Positions 34,384 through 43,187 of a stretch of DNA of 64,000 bases are shown here, piece after piece (within the stretch, counting starts at the first letter, position 1; each line of letters opens with the position of its first letter). The DNA lies in NCBI GenBank assembly GCA_023389105.1, contig JAEWEY010000004.1, positions 310,001 through 374,000 of the forward strand, read 5' to 3'. Below the pieces are notes generated by a model. The model was not told where the DNA came from. It saw only the letters and a program-made list of their open reading frames with translations, and ran no database searches. This stretch comes from Pseudomonadota bacterium (GTDB lineage: Bacteria; Pseudomonadota; Alphaproteobacteria; Sphingomonadales; Sphingomonadaceae). The translations under genes were made by a program, and so were the position numbers.

Positions 34384-35673
34384 ATGACCGCCATCGTCGA
34401 CGTGCACGCTCGCCAGATCCTGGACAGCCGGGGAAATCCGACCGTCGAAGTGGATGTCACGCTGGAAGACGGCAGCATGGGCCGGGCCGCGGTTCCGTCC
34501 GGCGCATCGACCGGCGCGCATGAAGCCGTCGAGCTGCGCGACGGCGACAAGAGCCGTTGGGGCGGGAAGGGCGTCTCGAAGGCGGTCGAGGCGGTCAACG
34601 GCGAGATCGCCGACGCGATCGTCGGGATGGATGCCGAGGATCAGATCGGCGTCGATCGCGAGATGATCGAACTGGACGGCAGCGACAACAAGGGACGGCT
34701 TGGCGCCAACGCGATCCTGGGCGTTAGCCTGGCCACGGCCAAGGCGGCCGCGGACACGCTCGGGCTGCCGCTCTATCGGTACGTCGGCGGCGTCGATACG
34801 AACCTGCTCCCGACGCCCATGATGAACATTCTCAATGGCGGCGCGCACGCCGACAACGGGATCGACTTCCAGGAATTCATGGTGATGCCGGTGGGGGCGC
34901 CGGATTTCGCCGAAGCGCTGCGTTGCGGTGCGGAGATATTCCACGCGCTGAAGAGCGGGCTGCACCAGGCGGGATTGTCGACGGCGGTTGGCGATGAAGG
35001 CGGGTTCGCGCCGGCTGTCAGCTCCGCTCGCGAAGGACTGGATTACATTGAGAAAGCCGTCAGCGCGGCGGGGTACAAGCTCGGCGACGATGTGCTTCTG
35101 GCGCTCGATTGCGCGGCCAGCGAATATTATAAGGACGGGGCCTACCGCATGACGGGCGAGGGGAAGACGCTATCGTCAGCGGAAAACGCGGACTTCCTTG
35201 CTGACCTTGCCGCCAATTATCCGATCGCCTCGATCGAGGACGGCATGGCCGAGGACGATTGGGAAGGGTGGAAGGCGCTGACCGAAAAGCTGGGATCGCG
35301 TGTGCAGCTGGTCGGCGACGATCTGTTCGTGACCAACGTCAAGCGGCTCGACCAGGGTATCGCCGACGGCATCGCCAATTCGATCCTGATCAAGGTCAAC
35401 CAGATCGGCTCTCTGACTGAGACGATCAACGCGGTGCGGATGGCGCAGACCAACGGCTACACCGCGGTGATGTCGCACCGCTCGGGCGAGACCGAGGATT
35501 CGACGATCGCGGATCTTGCGGTCGCGCTGGCTTGCGGGCAGATCAAGACCGGCAGTTTGGCGCGGTCGGATCGGACCGCTAAGTACAATCAGCTGCTGCG
35601 GATCGAGGAAGAGCTCGGCGACACTGCTCGTTACGGGGGTAGCGCAGCCCTCAAGGCCTATAAGGCCGCCTGA
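34384..35673 (+). CDS. eno: Enolase
   Basis: A 429-residue enolase (2-phosphoglycerate to phosphoenolpyruvate). Conserved blocks are ARQILDSRGNPTVEV, AVPSGASTGAHEAVELRDG, metal ligands in LALDCAASE, IEDGMAEDDW and QLVGDDLFVTN, the catalytic lysine in ILIKVNQIGSL, and SHRSGETED. Length and start are standard; AGAAGGAAAG precedes the ATG. It is divergent from the envelope cluster, and the 142-base spacer must hold both promoters. Confidence 0.98.
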   Translation: MTAIVDVHARQILDSRGNPTVEVDVTLEDGSMGRAAVPSGASTGAHEAVELRDGDKSRWGGKGVSKAVEAVNGEIADAIVGMDAEDQIGVDREMIELDGSDNKGRLGANAILGVSLATAKAAADTLGLPLYRYVGGVDTNLLPTPMMNILNGGAHADNGIDFQEFMVMPVGAPDFAEALRCGAEIFHALKSGLHQAGLSTAVGDEGGFAPAVSSAREGLDYIEKAVSAAGYKLGDDVLLALDCAASEYYKDGAYRMTGEGKTLSSAENADFLADLAANYPIASIEDGMAEDDWEGWKALTEKLGSRVQLVGDDLFVTNVKRLDQGIADGIANSILIKVNQIGSLTETINAVRMAQTNGYTAVMSHRSGETEDSTIADLAVALACGQIKTGSLARSDRTAKYNQLLRIEEELGDTARYGGSAALKAYKAA

Positions 35674-35757
35674 TCCACAAATTTATCCCCGGTTCGTCCA
35701 CCAAATCATTCTTTTTACTTGCAAGTCCGACCCCATCGTGATTCTTCTGATGACGTC

Positions 35758-36069
35758 ATGGGGGGACCGAACCGTATCTTCGCGCTGATCCGCAGGGCCG
35801 CAATGCCGGCGCTGGCGGTGATCATCGTCGGAACGTTCGCCGGCCATGCCATCGCTGGCGCCAATGGCGTGCTCGCCTGGGGCAGTTATCATCGCGCGCT
35901 GCAGCAGCGTCAGGCTGAGCTCGCTGGCCTCGAGCAGGAGCGGGCGCAGCTCCGTCATCGCTCGCAACTGCTTGATCCGCGAAAGGCTGATCCGGACATG
36001 GCGGATGAGCTGGTGCGCAAGGACCTCGGCCTGGTCCGTCCCGACGAGGTGATCATCCCGCTCGACTGA
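35758..36069 (+). CDS. ftsB: Septum formation initiator FtsB/DivIC-like protein
   Basis: A 103-residue bitopic membrane protein: short cytoplasmic N-terminus, one membrane helix (MPALAVIIVGTFAGHAIAGA), then a coiled coil (RQAELAGLEQERAQLRHRSQLL) and the family's C-terminal block DPDMADELVRKDLGLVRPDEVII. FtsB joins FtsL and FtsQ in the divisome. Position after eno is typical (eno-ftsB). The start ATG at 35758 lacks a strong ribosome site, so the N-terminus is uncertain. Confidence 0.9.
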   Translation: MGGPNRIFALIRRAAMPALAVIIVGTFAGHAIAGANGVLAWGSYHRALQQRQAELAGLEQERAQLRHRSQLLDPRKADPDMADELVRKDLGLVRPDEVIIPLD

Positions 36070-36143
36070 GGCGTCAGGCGCGGTTGCCGCCTGCCAAACC
36101 GCTGCCTATAGGCTGGCGCGCGTCAGAGATGAGAGAGATTGCC

Positions 36144-37208
36144 GTGGCGAAAAGCGCCAAGCCTGCCCCCAGCACAGCCAATGTTCCTGCTGCTCCGCGC
36201 GACCGCAACATGGAGCTTCCGCCGCAACCGCAACGGTACAAGGCGACAAAGGACGAGCTGCTCAAATTCTATCGCGAGATGCTGCTTATCCGCCGGTTCG
36301 AGGAGCGGGCGGGGCAGCTCTATGGGCTCGGCCTGATCGGCGGCTTCTGTCACCTCTACATCGGCCAGGAAGCGGTCGGTGTCGGGCTGCAGTCGGCAAT
36401 GACCGTCGGCAAGGACAGCGTGATCACCGGCTATCGCGACCACGGGCACATGCTGGCTTACGGCATCGATCCCAAGGTGATCATGGCCGAGCTGACCGGC
36501 CGCGCCGCGGGCATTTCCAAGGGCAAGGGCGGGTCGATGCATATGTTCAGCGTCGATCATGGCTTCTACGGCGGGCATGGCATCGTCGGCGCGCAGATCC
36601 CGCTCGGCACCGGCCTCGCGCTCAAGCACAAATATTCGGAAGATGGCGGCGTCTGCCTCGCCTACATGGGCGACGGCGCGGTGAACCAGGGCCAGGTCTA
36701 CGAGGCCTTCAACATGGCCAAACTGTGGGACCTGCCCGTCATCTACGTGGTCGAAAATAATCAGTACGCCATGGGCACGTCGATCAAGCGGTCGTCGGCC
36801 GAGCCCGAGCTGTTCCGCCGCGGCCAGGCGCACCGTATCCCGGGCCTGCAGGTCGACGGCATGGACGTCCTCGCGGTCCGCGGCGCGGCCGAGGTCGCGC
36901 TTGAATGGACGCGCAGCGGCAAGGGGCCGATCCTGATCGAGTTCATGACCTATCGTTACCGTGGCCACTCGATGTCCGATCCGGCGAAGTACCGGACGCG
37001 CGAGGAAGTCCAGGATTATCGCGAGCACCGCGACCCGATCATGCACGCAGAGCAGGAGCTGGCGAAGCTCGGCGTCAAGGAAGAAGAGCTCAAGGCGATC
37101 GACAAGGAAATCAAGGATATTGTTGTCGAAGCTGCGAAGTTTGCGGAAGAAGCGCCCGAACCTGACGCGAGCGAATTGTACACCGACGTTCTGGTGGAGA
37201 CCTACTGA
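36144..37208 (+). CDS. pdhA: Pyruvate dehydrogenase E1 component subunit alpha
   Basis: About 354 residues, one half of the E1 heterotetramer that decarboxylates pyruvate with thiamine diphosphate. Conserved parts are FEERAGQLYGLGLIGGFCHLYIGQEA, the ThDP motif GDGAVNQGQ followed by VVENNQYAMGTS, and RYRGHSMSDPAKYR, the phosphorylation-loop region. The GTG at 36144 has GAGAGAG 7-8 bases upstream; an ATG at 36129 is an alternative. The last base overlaps the pdhB start. Confidence 0.96.
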   Translation: MAKSAKPAPSTANVPAAPRDRNMELPPQPQRYKATKDELLKFYREMLLIRRFEERAGQLYGLGLIGGFCHLYIGQEAVGVGLQSAMTVGKDSVITGYRDHGHMLAYGIDPKVIMAELTGRAAGISKGKGGSMHMFSVDHGFYGGHGIVGAQIPLGTGLALKHKYSEDGGVCLAYMGDGAVNQGQVYEAFNMAKLWDLPVIYVVENNQYAMGTSIKRSSAEPELFRRGQAHRIPGLQVDGMDVLAVRGAAEVALEWTRSGKGPILIEFMTYRYRGHSMSDPAKYRTREEVQDYREHRDPIMHAEQELAKLGVKEEELKAIDKEIKDIVVEAAKFAEEAPEPDASELYTDVLVETY

Positions 37209-38623
37209 TGGCGCTTGAGCTTAAGATGCCCGCTCTGTCTCCCACCATGGAAGAGGGCACGCTGGCCAAGTGGCTGGTCAAGGAAGGCGATGACGTCAAA
37301 TCGGGCGACATCCTGGCCGAGATCGAGACGGACAAGGCGACGATGGAGTTCGAAGCCGTCGACGAGGGCAAGATCGCCAAGATCTTGGTGCCCGAAGGCA
37401 CGGACGGCGTGAAGGTCGGTCAACCCATCGCGCTGATGGCCGGCGACGGGGAAGCTGTCGAGGCATCGGCGCCGGCAGCAGCACCCGCCGAGGCGCCGAA
37501 GGCTGAAGCGGCTGTCGAGGAAGCTGCGTCGCAACAGACCGAGGCAACGCCGACGCCGCACAAGTTCGAAACTGCCGCGCGCGACCTGGTCGCGGACGTG
37601 GCGGCCACGAAGGATGAGCCGGAAGTGCCCGAGGGCACGCCGCTTGTCAGCACGACCGTCCGCGATGCGCTGCGCGACGCGATGGCAGAAGAGATGCGCG
37701 CCGACGAGCGTGTGTTCGTGATGGGCGAGGAAGTCGCCGAATATCAAGGCGCCTACAAGGTTACGCAGAACCTGCTGCAGGAGTTCGGACCCAAGCGCGT
37801 GATAGATACGCCCATCACCGAATATGGCTTTGCCGGCATCGGCGCGGGCGCGGCGATGGGCGGCCTCAAGCCCATCGTCGAGTTCATGACCTTCAACTTC
37901 GCGATGCAGGCGATCGACCACATCATAAATTCGGCCGCAAAGACGAATTACATGTCGGGTGGCCAGATGCGCTGCCCGATCGTATTCCGTGGGCCCAACG
38001 GTGCCGCGGCGCGCGTCGCCGCGCAGCACAGCCAGAACTATGGCCCCTGGTATGCGAGTGTGCCCGGCCTCGTCGTCATCGCGCCGTACAGCGCGGCGGA
38101 CGCCAAGGGCCTGCTAAAGGCCGCGATCCGGAGCGAAGATCCGGTCGTGTTCCTCGAGAACGAGCTGCTCTACGGCCAGCATTTCGACGTGCCGCAGCTC
38201 GACGATTACGTGCTGCCAATCGGCAAGGCGCGGATCGTTCGCCCGGGCAAGGACGTGACGATCGTCAGCTATTCGATCGGTGTCGGCGTCGCGCTCGAAG
38301 CCGCGCAGGAGCTGATGGCACAGGGCATCAACGCCGAGGTAATCGACCTTCGCACGCTGCGCCCGCTCGACAAAGCGACGGTGCTGGAGAGCCTCAAGCG
38401 CACCAACCGGATGGTGGTGGTGGAAGAGGGCTGGCCGACCTGCTCGATCAGTTCGGAGATCATCGCGATTGCGATGACGGAAGGCTTCGACGACCTCGAC
38501 GCGCCGGTGCTTCGCGTGACAGATGTCGACGTGCCGCTGCCCTATGCTGCGAACCTGGAGAAAATGGCGCTGATCAAGGCGAGTCAGGTGGTCGAGGCGG
38601 TGAAGGCCGTCACCTATCGCTGA
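37208..38623 (+). CDS. pdhB: Pyruvate dehydrogenase E1 subunit beta with N-terminal lipoyl domain
   Basis: 471 residues. Residues 1-80 are a lipoyl domain with Lys43 in ETDKATMEFE, then a flexible Ala/Pro/Glu linker (about 80-130), then the E1-beta catalytic part (TVRDALRDAMAEEMRADE, EYGFAGIGAGAAMGGLKPIVEFMTFNFAMQAID). The lipoyl fusion is characteristic of alphaproteobacterial PdhB. It starts in the pdhA stop (TGATG). E2 and E3 genes are not in the window. Confidence 0.96.
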   Translation: MALELKMPALSPTMEEGTLAKWLVKEGDDVKSGDILAEIETDKATMEFEAVDEGKIAKILVPEGTDGVKVGQPIALMAGDGEAVEASAPAAAPAEAPKAEAAVEEAASQQTEATPTPHKFETAARDLVADVAATKDEPEVPEGTPLVSTTVRDALRDAMAEEMRADERVFVMGEEVAEYQGAYKVTQNLLQEFGPKRVIDTPITEYGFAGIGAGAAMGGLKPIVEFMTFNFAMQAIDHIINSAAKTNYMSGGQMRCPIVFRGPNGAAARVAAQHSQNYGPWYASVPGLVVIAPYSAADAKGLLKAAIRSEDPVVFLENELLYGQHFDVPQLDDYVLPIGKARIVRPGKDVTIVSYSIGVGVALEAAQELMAQGINAEVIDLRTLRPLDKATVLESLKRTNRMVVVEEGWPTCSISSEIIAIAMTEGFDDLDAPVLRVTDVDVPLPYAANLEKMALIKASQVVEAVKAVTYR

Positions 38624-38624
38624 G

Positions 38625-39221
38625 CTGAAGGATCGCGATCTCGTCCGGCTTTATTGGCCGACGGACTTGCGGCCCGCGTTCGACGCGCTCTTCGCCATCG
38701 ACGATGCGATGGGTGAGGTGGTCGCGCAATCTACGCAGCCGGCGCTGGGCGCGATCAAGCTGGCGTGGTGGCGCGAGCGGCTTGAGGAACTCGATCAGGG
38801 CAAGGTACCGGCGGAACCGCGCTTGCAGGCTGCTGCTACAGAGCTTCTGTCGCGTGGTTTGCGCGGCAGCGACCTGGCCGCGCTGGAGGACGGCTGGCTC
38901 GCGCTCCTCGAGCAACCGATCGATGCGGGCCGCGCCAGCGATCGAGGAGCGATCCTTTTCGGCTTGGCAGCTCGACTAATCGCTGATCCTGCGGCGGATC
39001 TAGCAGTGGCGGGACGGTTATACGCTCAAGGAAGTCTTAGGCGGCGCGGGGTTGACCTTGCGGGCGTCGAGCAGAACCCGGTTCCTTCGGTACCTGTCCG
39101 GTTCCGGCGCCTCACCGGTCTTGCAGCATTGGCAAATCGAGACCTTCACCATCGAGAACCGGAAGGTACGCCGGCCCGCGCGTGGACTTTGTTTCGCCAT
39201 CGTCTCACCGGGCGCGTTTAA
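38625..39221 (+). CDS. Squalene/phytoene-synthase-like protein, start uncertain
   Basis: About 198 residues. The segment LYWPTDLRPAFDALFAIDDAMGEVVAQSTQPALGAIKLAWWRERL aligns with the first helices of the squalene/phytoene-synthase family, and the tail RRLTGLAALANRDL with GTPARAWTLFRHRLTGR is typical of a short sphingomonad subgroup. The DxxxD substrate motifs of active synthases are not evident, so a prenyl-transfer role is doubtful. No ATG or GTG lies in the frame; a TTG at 38667 would cut off conserved residues, so a CTG at 38625, just after the pdhB stop, is proposed. Confidence 0.65.
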   Translation: MKDRDLVRLYWPTDLRPAFDALFAIDDAMGEVVAQSTQPALGAIKLAWWRERLEELDQGKVPAEPRLQAAATELLSRGLRGSDLAALEDGWLALLEQPIDAGRASDRGAILFGLAARLIADPAADLAVAGRLYAQGSLRRRGVDLAGVEQNPVPSVPVRFRRLTGLAALANRDLHHREPEGTPARAWTLFRHRLTGRV

Positions 39222-39294
39222 GCGAGAGTTGACAGAAGCCGGTTCGTTACGGAGATGAATGCGGTGCCGAATCTCCTCCTTGCGGGAGATTCCA

Positions 39295-39768
39295 ATGCTG
39301 CGTTTTCTTGCAGGCGCCGCCGCGTGCTTCCTCCTCATGTCCGGGGCGTTCCTGATTTGGCAGTCGCGTGCCGCCGAAGCTCCCGGCTTGCCAGACGCGC
39401 CGGCTCAACGCCTGGCGAGTTCGCTTCCGTTTGCCGGGAAGGCACAGGCAATGCGCGCGCCCGAAGCGAGCCCCAAGAGCCGCGAGGAGCGCCGCTTCAG
39501 CCGCGCGGACAAGAACAAGGACGGCAAGATCGAGGCCGAGGAAATCTTCGCCGCGCGGCGCAAGGCGTTCGCGAAGCTCGACGCCAACGGCAATGGCGCG
39601 CTGTCGTTCGAGGAGTGGGCGACCAAGACGATCGGCAAGTTCCAGGGGGCCGACAAGGACCGCAACGGTTTCCTGACGCCGGCCGAATATGCGACCACCG
39701 CGCCGCCGCCGCCCAAGCGCAAGCTGTGCAGCTGCTCGCCGGCGAACCTCGCATCCAACGACGACTAA
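39295..39768 (+). CDS. Secreted EF-hand calcium-binding protein
   Basis: 157 residues from an ATG after GGGAG. Residues 1-27 are a signal peptide or membrane anchor. Three calcium loops follow: DKNKDGKIEAEE, DANGNGALSFEE and DKDRNGFLTPAE, each with Asp/Asn at positions 1, 3, 5 and Glu at 12. A Pro-rich C-terminus carries a CSC pair. Likely periplasmic calcium-binding protein with structural or buffering role. Confidence 0.85.
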   Translation: MLRFLAGAAACFLLMSGAFLIWQSRAAEAPGLPDAPAQRLASSLPFAGKAQAMRAPEASPKSREERRFSRADKNKDGKIEAEEIFAARRKAFAKLDANGNGALSFEEWATKTIGKFQGADKDRNGFLTPAEYATTAPPPPKRKLCSCSPANLASNDD

Positions 39769-39829
39769 GGTCCGAAGCTTGCACGAAGGCTAGTCCCGGT
39801 TAGGCTGAGTCCTGGCCGGGGGCGCCGTC

Positions 39830-40414
39830 ATGACACCGTTCGAATTCCTGACCGTCTTCTTTTCGTTCGCCTACGCGCTCGCCTGCTCGCACATCTTTCT
39901 GGCGGCCGCCGAGATGATCCGTCACCGCCGCGTGCTCATATTCTCGTGGGCGCACGCGCTGTGGATGGCCAATGCGATCCTGCTGCTCTTCAGCAACTGG
40001 ATCAGCCTCTACGACTTCCGGTCGATGGAGATCATGAGCCTCGGCACGATCCTGACGCTGTTCGTGTTCGTGACGGCGCTTTACTTTACCTGTGCGCTGG
40101 TGACGCCCGACTTCGATGCCGGGGACGGCTACAACATGCACGCCTTCCACGAGAAGCAATCGCGCGCTTACATCGGCGCGATCCTGACGCTGGACATCGT
40201 CAGTTTCCTGTCGAACCTTCAGGCGGGACATAATGGGATCACCGACTGGGGTTCGGAGAATGTGATCGTGCTCCTGATGACGCCAATGGCGCTTATCCCG
40301 CTGCTGACACGGAACCAAATCGTCCAGATCGTCTGTCCAATCATCCTGCTGATTGAGCAGTTTGCGTTTCTGATGATCTATTACCCGTCACTGAGCCTGA
40401 CGGGGCCGCACTAG
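39830..40414 (+). CDS. Integral membrane protein of unknown function
   Basis: 194 residues with about five or six membrane segments (FEFLTVFFSFAYALACSHIFLA, ILIFSWAHALWMANAILLLF, and further stretches near 75, 120, 145 and 165). Conserved-looking loop residues are YDFRSM and NMHAFHEKQSRAYIG. I recognise no transporter or enzyme motif. It is convergent with trmFO and shares 4 bases with it. Confidence 0.75.
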   Translation: MTPFEFLTVFFSFAYALACSHIFLAAAEMIRHRRVLIFSWAHALWMANAILLLFSNWISLYDFRSMEIMSLGTILTLFVFVTALYFTCALVTPDFDAGDGYNMHAFHEKQSRAYIGAILTLDIVSFLSNLQAGHNGITDWGSENVIVLLMTPMALIPLLTRNQIVQIVCPIILLIEQFAFLMIYYPSLSLTGPH

Positions 40415-41742
40415 GCGTCCTGCAGGGCCTCGCTAGAATGCAGCCACTGAGCGAAGGCGGCGCGCGCGCGATCGGTATACGCCTTCTTCCGGTCGGCTTT
40501 CCTCGCGCGTCCGGGCGGCGGCGGCATCAGGCCGAAGTTGACGTTCATCGGCTGGAAGGTCGCCGCGTCGGCGCCGCCGGTGATGTGGCCGAGCAGTGCG
40601 CCGAGCGCCGTTTCAACAGGCGGTGACGCCAGCGTCTCGGCGCGGGCTTCCGAGGCAGCGAACCGAGCGGCCATGATTCCGACAGCGGCGCTCTCGACAT
40701 AGCCTTCGCAGCCGGTGATCTGGCCCGCGAACCGGATGTTCGGCTTCGACTTCAGACGCAGCTCGCGATCGAGCAGGCGCGGCGAGTTGATGAAGCTGTT
40801 GCGGTGGATGCCGCCCAGCCGCGCAAACTCGGCGTTCTCCAAACCCGGAATTGTGCGGAAGATGCGGACCTGCTCGCCGTGCTTCAGCTTGGTCTGGAAG
40901 CCGACCATGTTCCACAAGGTGCCGAGGGCATTGTCCTGCCGAAGCTGAACGACGGCGTAGGGCCAGCGGCCGGTGCGCGGATTATCGAGGCCCGTTGGTT
41001 TCATTGGGCCGAAGCGCAAAGTTTCCGGGCCGCGTTCGGCCATCACCTCGATCGGCATGCAGCCCTCGAAATAGGGCGTGTCCTTTTCCCAGTCCTTGAA
41101 CGGCATCTTCTCGCCGTCGACGAGTGCGGCGACGAAGGCCTGATACTGCTCCTTGTCGAGCGGGCAATTGATGTAATCCTTGCCGCCCTTGTCCCAGCGG
41201 GCGGCCATCCAGGCGACGTCCATGTCGATGCTGTCGCGATGGATGATCGGCGCGATGGCGTCGAAGAAGGCGAGGGCGCCTTCGCCCGTCTCGGCGGCGA
41301 TGGCTTCGGCAAGGACCGATCCAGTTAGCGGGCCGGTAGCGATGATCGTCGGATGGTCGGGGAGAGAGTCTATCCGCTCGCGCACGACATTGATGTTGGG
41401 ATGGCCTGACACGGCAGATGTCACTTCGCTGGCAAACGCCTCACGATCGACAGCGAGGGCCGAGCCGGCGGGCACCCGGTGCTTGTCCGCGGCGCGCATG
41501 ATCAGCGAGCCGAGGTCGCGCATCTCCTGGTGTAGGAGGCCTACCGCATTGTGCTCCGCATCGTCGGAGCGAAAGCTGTTCGAGCAGACCATCTCGGCCA
41601 GTCGATCGCTTTCATGGGCCGGCGTGGTGTCGCCGCCGCCACGCATTTCCGACAGGCGCACTCGCAACCCGGCTTCCGCCAGCTGCCACGCGGCCTCGCT
41701 GCCGGCCAACCCGCCGCCGATGATGTGAAGGTCGAAACTCAT
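40411..41742 (-). CDS. trmFO: Methylenetetrahydrofolate-tRNA-(uracil-5-)-methyltransferase TrmFO
   Basis: A 443-residue FAD- and folate-dependent enzyme that makes ribothymidine at tRNA position 54. It begins with the FAD fold (LHIIGGGLAGSEAAWQLAE) and carries EMVCSNSFRSDDAEHNAVGLLHQEMR, ATGPLTGSVLAEAI, YINCPLDKEQY, FEGCMPIEVMAERG and RFAGQITGCEGYVESAA, all diagnostic. Length and start match the family. Confidence 0.97.
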   Translation of the reverse strand: MSFDLHIIGGGLAGSEAAWQLAEAGLRVRLSEMRGGGDTTPAHESDRLAEMVCSNSFRSDDAEHNAVGLLHQEMRDLGSLIMRAADKHRVPAGSALAVDREAFASEVTSAVSGHPNINVVRERIDSLPDHPTIIATGPLTGSVLAEAIAAETGEGALAFFDAIAPIIHRDSIDMDVAWMAARWDKGGKDYINCPLDKEQYQAFVAALVDGEKMPFKDWEKDTPYFEGCMPIEVMAERGPETLRFGPMKPTGLDNPRTGRWPYAVVQLRQDNALGTLWNMVGFQTKLKHGEQVRIFRTIPGLENAEFARLGGIHRNSFINSPRLLDRELRLKSKPNIRFAGQITGCEGYVESAAVGIMAARFAASEARAETLASPPVETALGALLGHITGGADAATFQPMNVNFGLMPPPPGRARKADRKKAYTDRARAAFAQWLHSSEALQDA

Positions 41743-41783
41743 GGGGGGCTGTTAGTCGCCGTTGACGACGCTATCCAGCGCCG

Positions 41784-42215
41784 ATGCGCATCTTCACCAT
41801 CGGCTATGAAGCGACGACCGTCGGCGAGTTCATCGACGCGCTGAAGGCGGCGGGCGTCGAGCGCGTGATCGATGTGCGGGCTTTGCCGCTGTCGCGGCGA
41901 CCCGGCTTCTCAAAGACGGCGCTTGGCGCGGCGCTCAATGAGGCCGGGCTCGATTATGTCCACTTGAAGGCGCTGGGTACGCCCGCGGACGGCCGTGCAG
42001 CAGCGCGTGCGAAGCGCCACGATGACATGGCGCGGATTTATGCGGGGCAGTTAGAACTTCCCGAAGCTATGGTCCAAGCGGCGCAGATGTTGGAGCTCGC
42101 GCGCGAGAAACCGAGCGCACTCCTTTGTTACGAGCGTGAGCCCCAACATTGCCATCGGACACTGCTGCTGAATGCGGTCGGCCAGCAGGCGGAGGTGGTT
42201 CACCTCTACGCTTAA
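41784..42215 (+). CDS. DUF488 family protein
   Basis: A 143-residue protein with the DUF488 pattern: FTIGYEATTVGEFIDALKAAGVERVIDVRALPLSRRPGFSK at the start, YVHLKALGTP in the middle and ALLCYEREPQHCHRTLL near the end; the Cys-x-E-x-x-x-x-x-C-H-R motif is strictly conserved in the family. Function unknown, though a nucleic-acid or sulfur-related role has been proposed for the family. Convergent with the small secreted protein gene. Confidence 0.9.
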   Translation: MRIFTIGYEATTVGEFIDALKAAGVERVIDVRALPLSRRPGFSKTALGAALNEAGLDYVHLKALGTPADGRAAARAKRHDDMARIYAGQLELPEAMVQAAQMLELAREKPSALLCYEREPQHCHRTLLLNAVGQQAEVVHLYA

Positions 42216-42478
42216 GCGACTTCCTTGACGCCGAAGGTGACATAGAAGGCGCCGACGTCGCCCTCCACGCGACCGTCCTTCCGGACCTTGAGGTCGTACG
42301 GCGCGCCGTTGAGGCGATTGAAACCGCGCAGGCGGGTGTTGCCGTCGCGGTCCACGGTCTGCGTGTAACGGCCGACGATGCTCGCATAATTGTCCCGAGA
42401 CGGCGCCACCGACCCGTCCCTGTCGACGGGGGCTAGACCAAGCGCGATGGCGACAACGGTGGTCATCAACATGTTCAT
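42212..42478 (-). CDS. Small secreted protein, 88 residues
   Basis: Starts at the ATG 42478 after AGGGAG; an upstream frame extension has no ribosome site. The first 18 residues are a weak signal peptide (MLMTTVVAIALGLAP). The rest is polar with a repeated D-R-D-G motif (VDRDGSVAP, VDRDGNTRLRG) and a C-terminal beta-like block APYDLKVRKDGRVEGDVGAFYVTF. No family recognised. Its 3' end overlaps the DUF488 gene by 4 bases. Confidence 0.65.
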   Translation of the reverse strand: MNMLMTTVVAIALGLAPVDRDGSVAPSRDNYASIVGRYTQTVDRDGNTRLRGFNRLNGAPYDLKVRKDGRVEGDVGAFYVTFGVKEVA

Positions 42479-42624
42479 TCTCCCTTTTCGCAGCGACGTG
42501 CTGCGAAGGGAGCATTTCAAGAAGCGTGCCGAACCGGGAAACCGCAGACTTTCAAAGGCTTGCGGCTTCCCGGCGGCATCCTGCGCACTAACAAGGTGCT
42601 ACATATTGGTAATACACGCCAGTC

Positions 42625-43092
42625 TTAGACGGTCGGCAATTCCTGCGGCGCCGTTTCATTATTCAGCATGGCTTCGATCTCCGGGATCGGACGGCCGCTC
42701 ATTTCCTTGTTGACGGTGCATACGATGCGCCGTTCGACTTCCTTGTGCAGGCACTTCTTCAACACCCCTAGCGCCTTGGGTGGGGCGACGATGGCCAAGG
42801 CCTCGAAATCATTGCGAAGAACGCGAGCCTTCAGCTCGTCAGCGGCATCCTTGATCCACCGATCCTCTTCCTGCTGATGGAAATCGGTCTCTTCATAGGT
42901 TGAACGCCCATATCCGGCGCTCTGCTTGGACGTGCCGGGCGCGTCGGTCTTGATATCGGAATCCTTCCGGTCTTCCCGCTCATCGTGCGCCTCCGTCCGT
43001 AAATCGATCTGGTTTTCGTCGCCGTGATTGCGGAAGAACAGGACTTTCCGGCCATCGGCGACCAGGACGAGCGCGTTGTGGGGAAGCGGCAT
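42625..43092 (-). CDS. Host_attach/baeRF-like protein
   Basis: A 155-residue protein starting PLPHNALVLVADGRKVLFFRN, with a charged linker containing the SAGYGRSTYEETDFHQQEEDR region and ending FEALAIVAPPKALGVLKK, then VNKEMSGRPIPEIEAML. This is the Host_attach family, first named from a plant-attachment study and distantly related to the bacterial eRF1-like baeRF proteins; a ribosome-linked role is suspected. Cytoplasmic. Confidence 0.87.
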   Translation of the reverse strand: MPLPHNALVLVADGRKVLFFRNHGDENQIDLRTEAHDEREDRKDSDIKTDAPGTSKQSAGYGRSTYEETDFHQQEEDRWIKDAADELKARVLRNDFEALAIVAPPKALGVLKKCLHKEVERRIVCTVNKEMSGRPIPEIEAMLNNETAPQELPTV

Positions 43093-43140
43093 GAACGATT
43101 TCTCCTAACTTCGAGTGCTAGGGAAACGCGAACCCGCCCG

Positions 43141-43178
43141 AGGCGGTTGCGGCCGTTCGTCGCAGCCGCAAGCCGCCT
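43141..43178 (-). terminator. Possible terminator after gyrA
   Basis: An imperfect inverted repeat (AGGCGGTTGCGGC against GCCGCAAGCCGCCT, one bulge) sits 10 bases beyond the gyrA stop. The following minus-strand sequence has only a short T run (GCGTTTCCC), so this is tentative. Confidence 0.4.
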
Positions 43179-43187
43179 CAGGCGAGT

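Noticed and set aside
39018..39338. Minus-strand frame with a Cys cluster (ICQCCKTG)
   Set aside because: The opposite frame here carries the conserved tail of the squalene/phytoene-synthase-like protein, so this is more likely a chance mirror.
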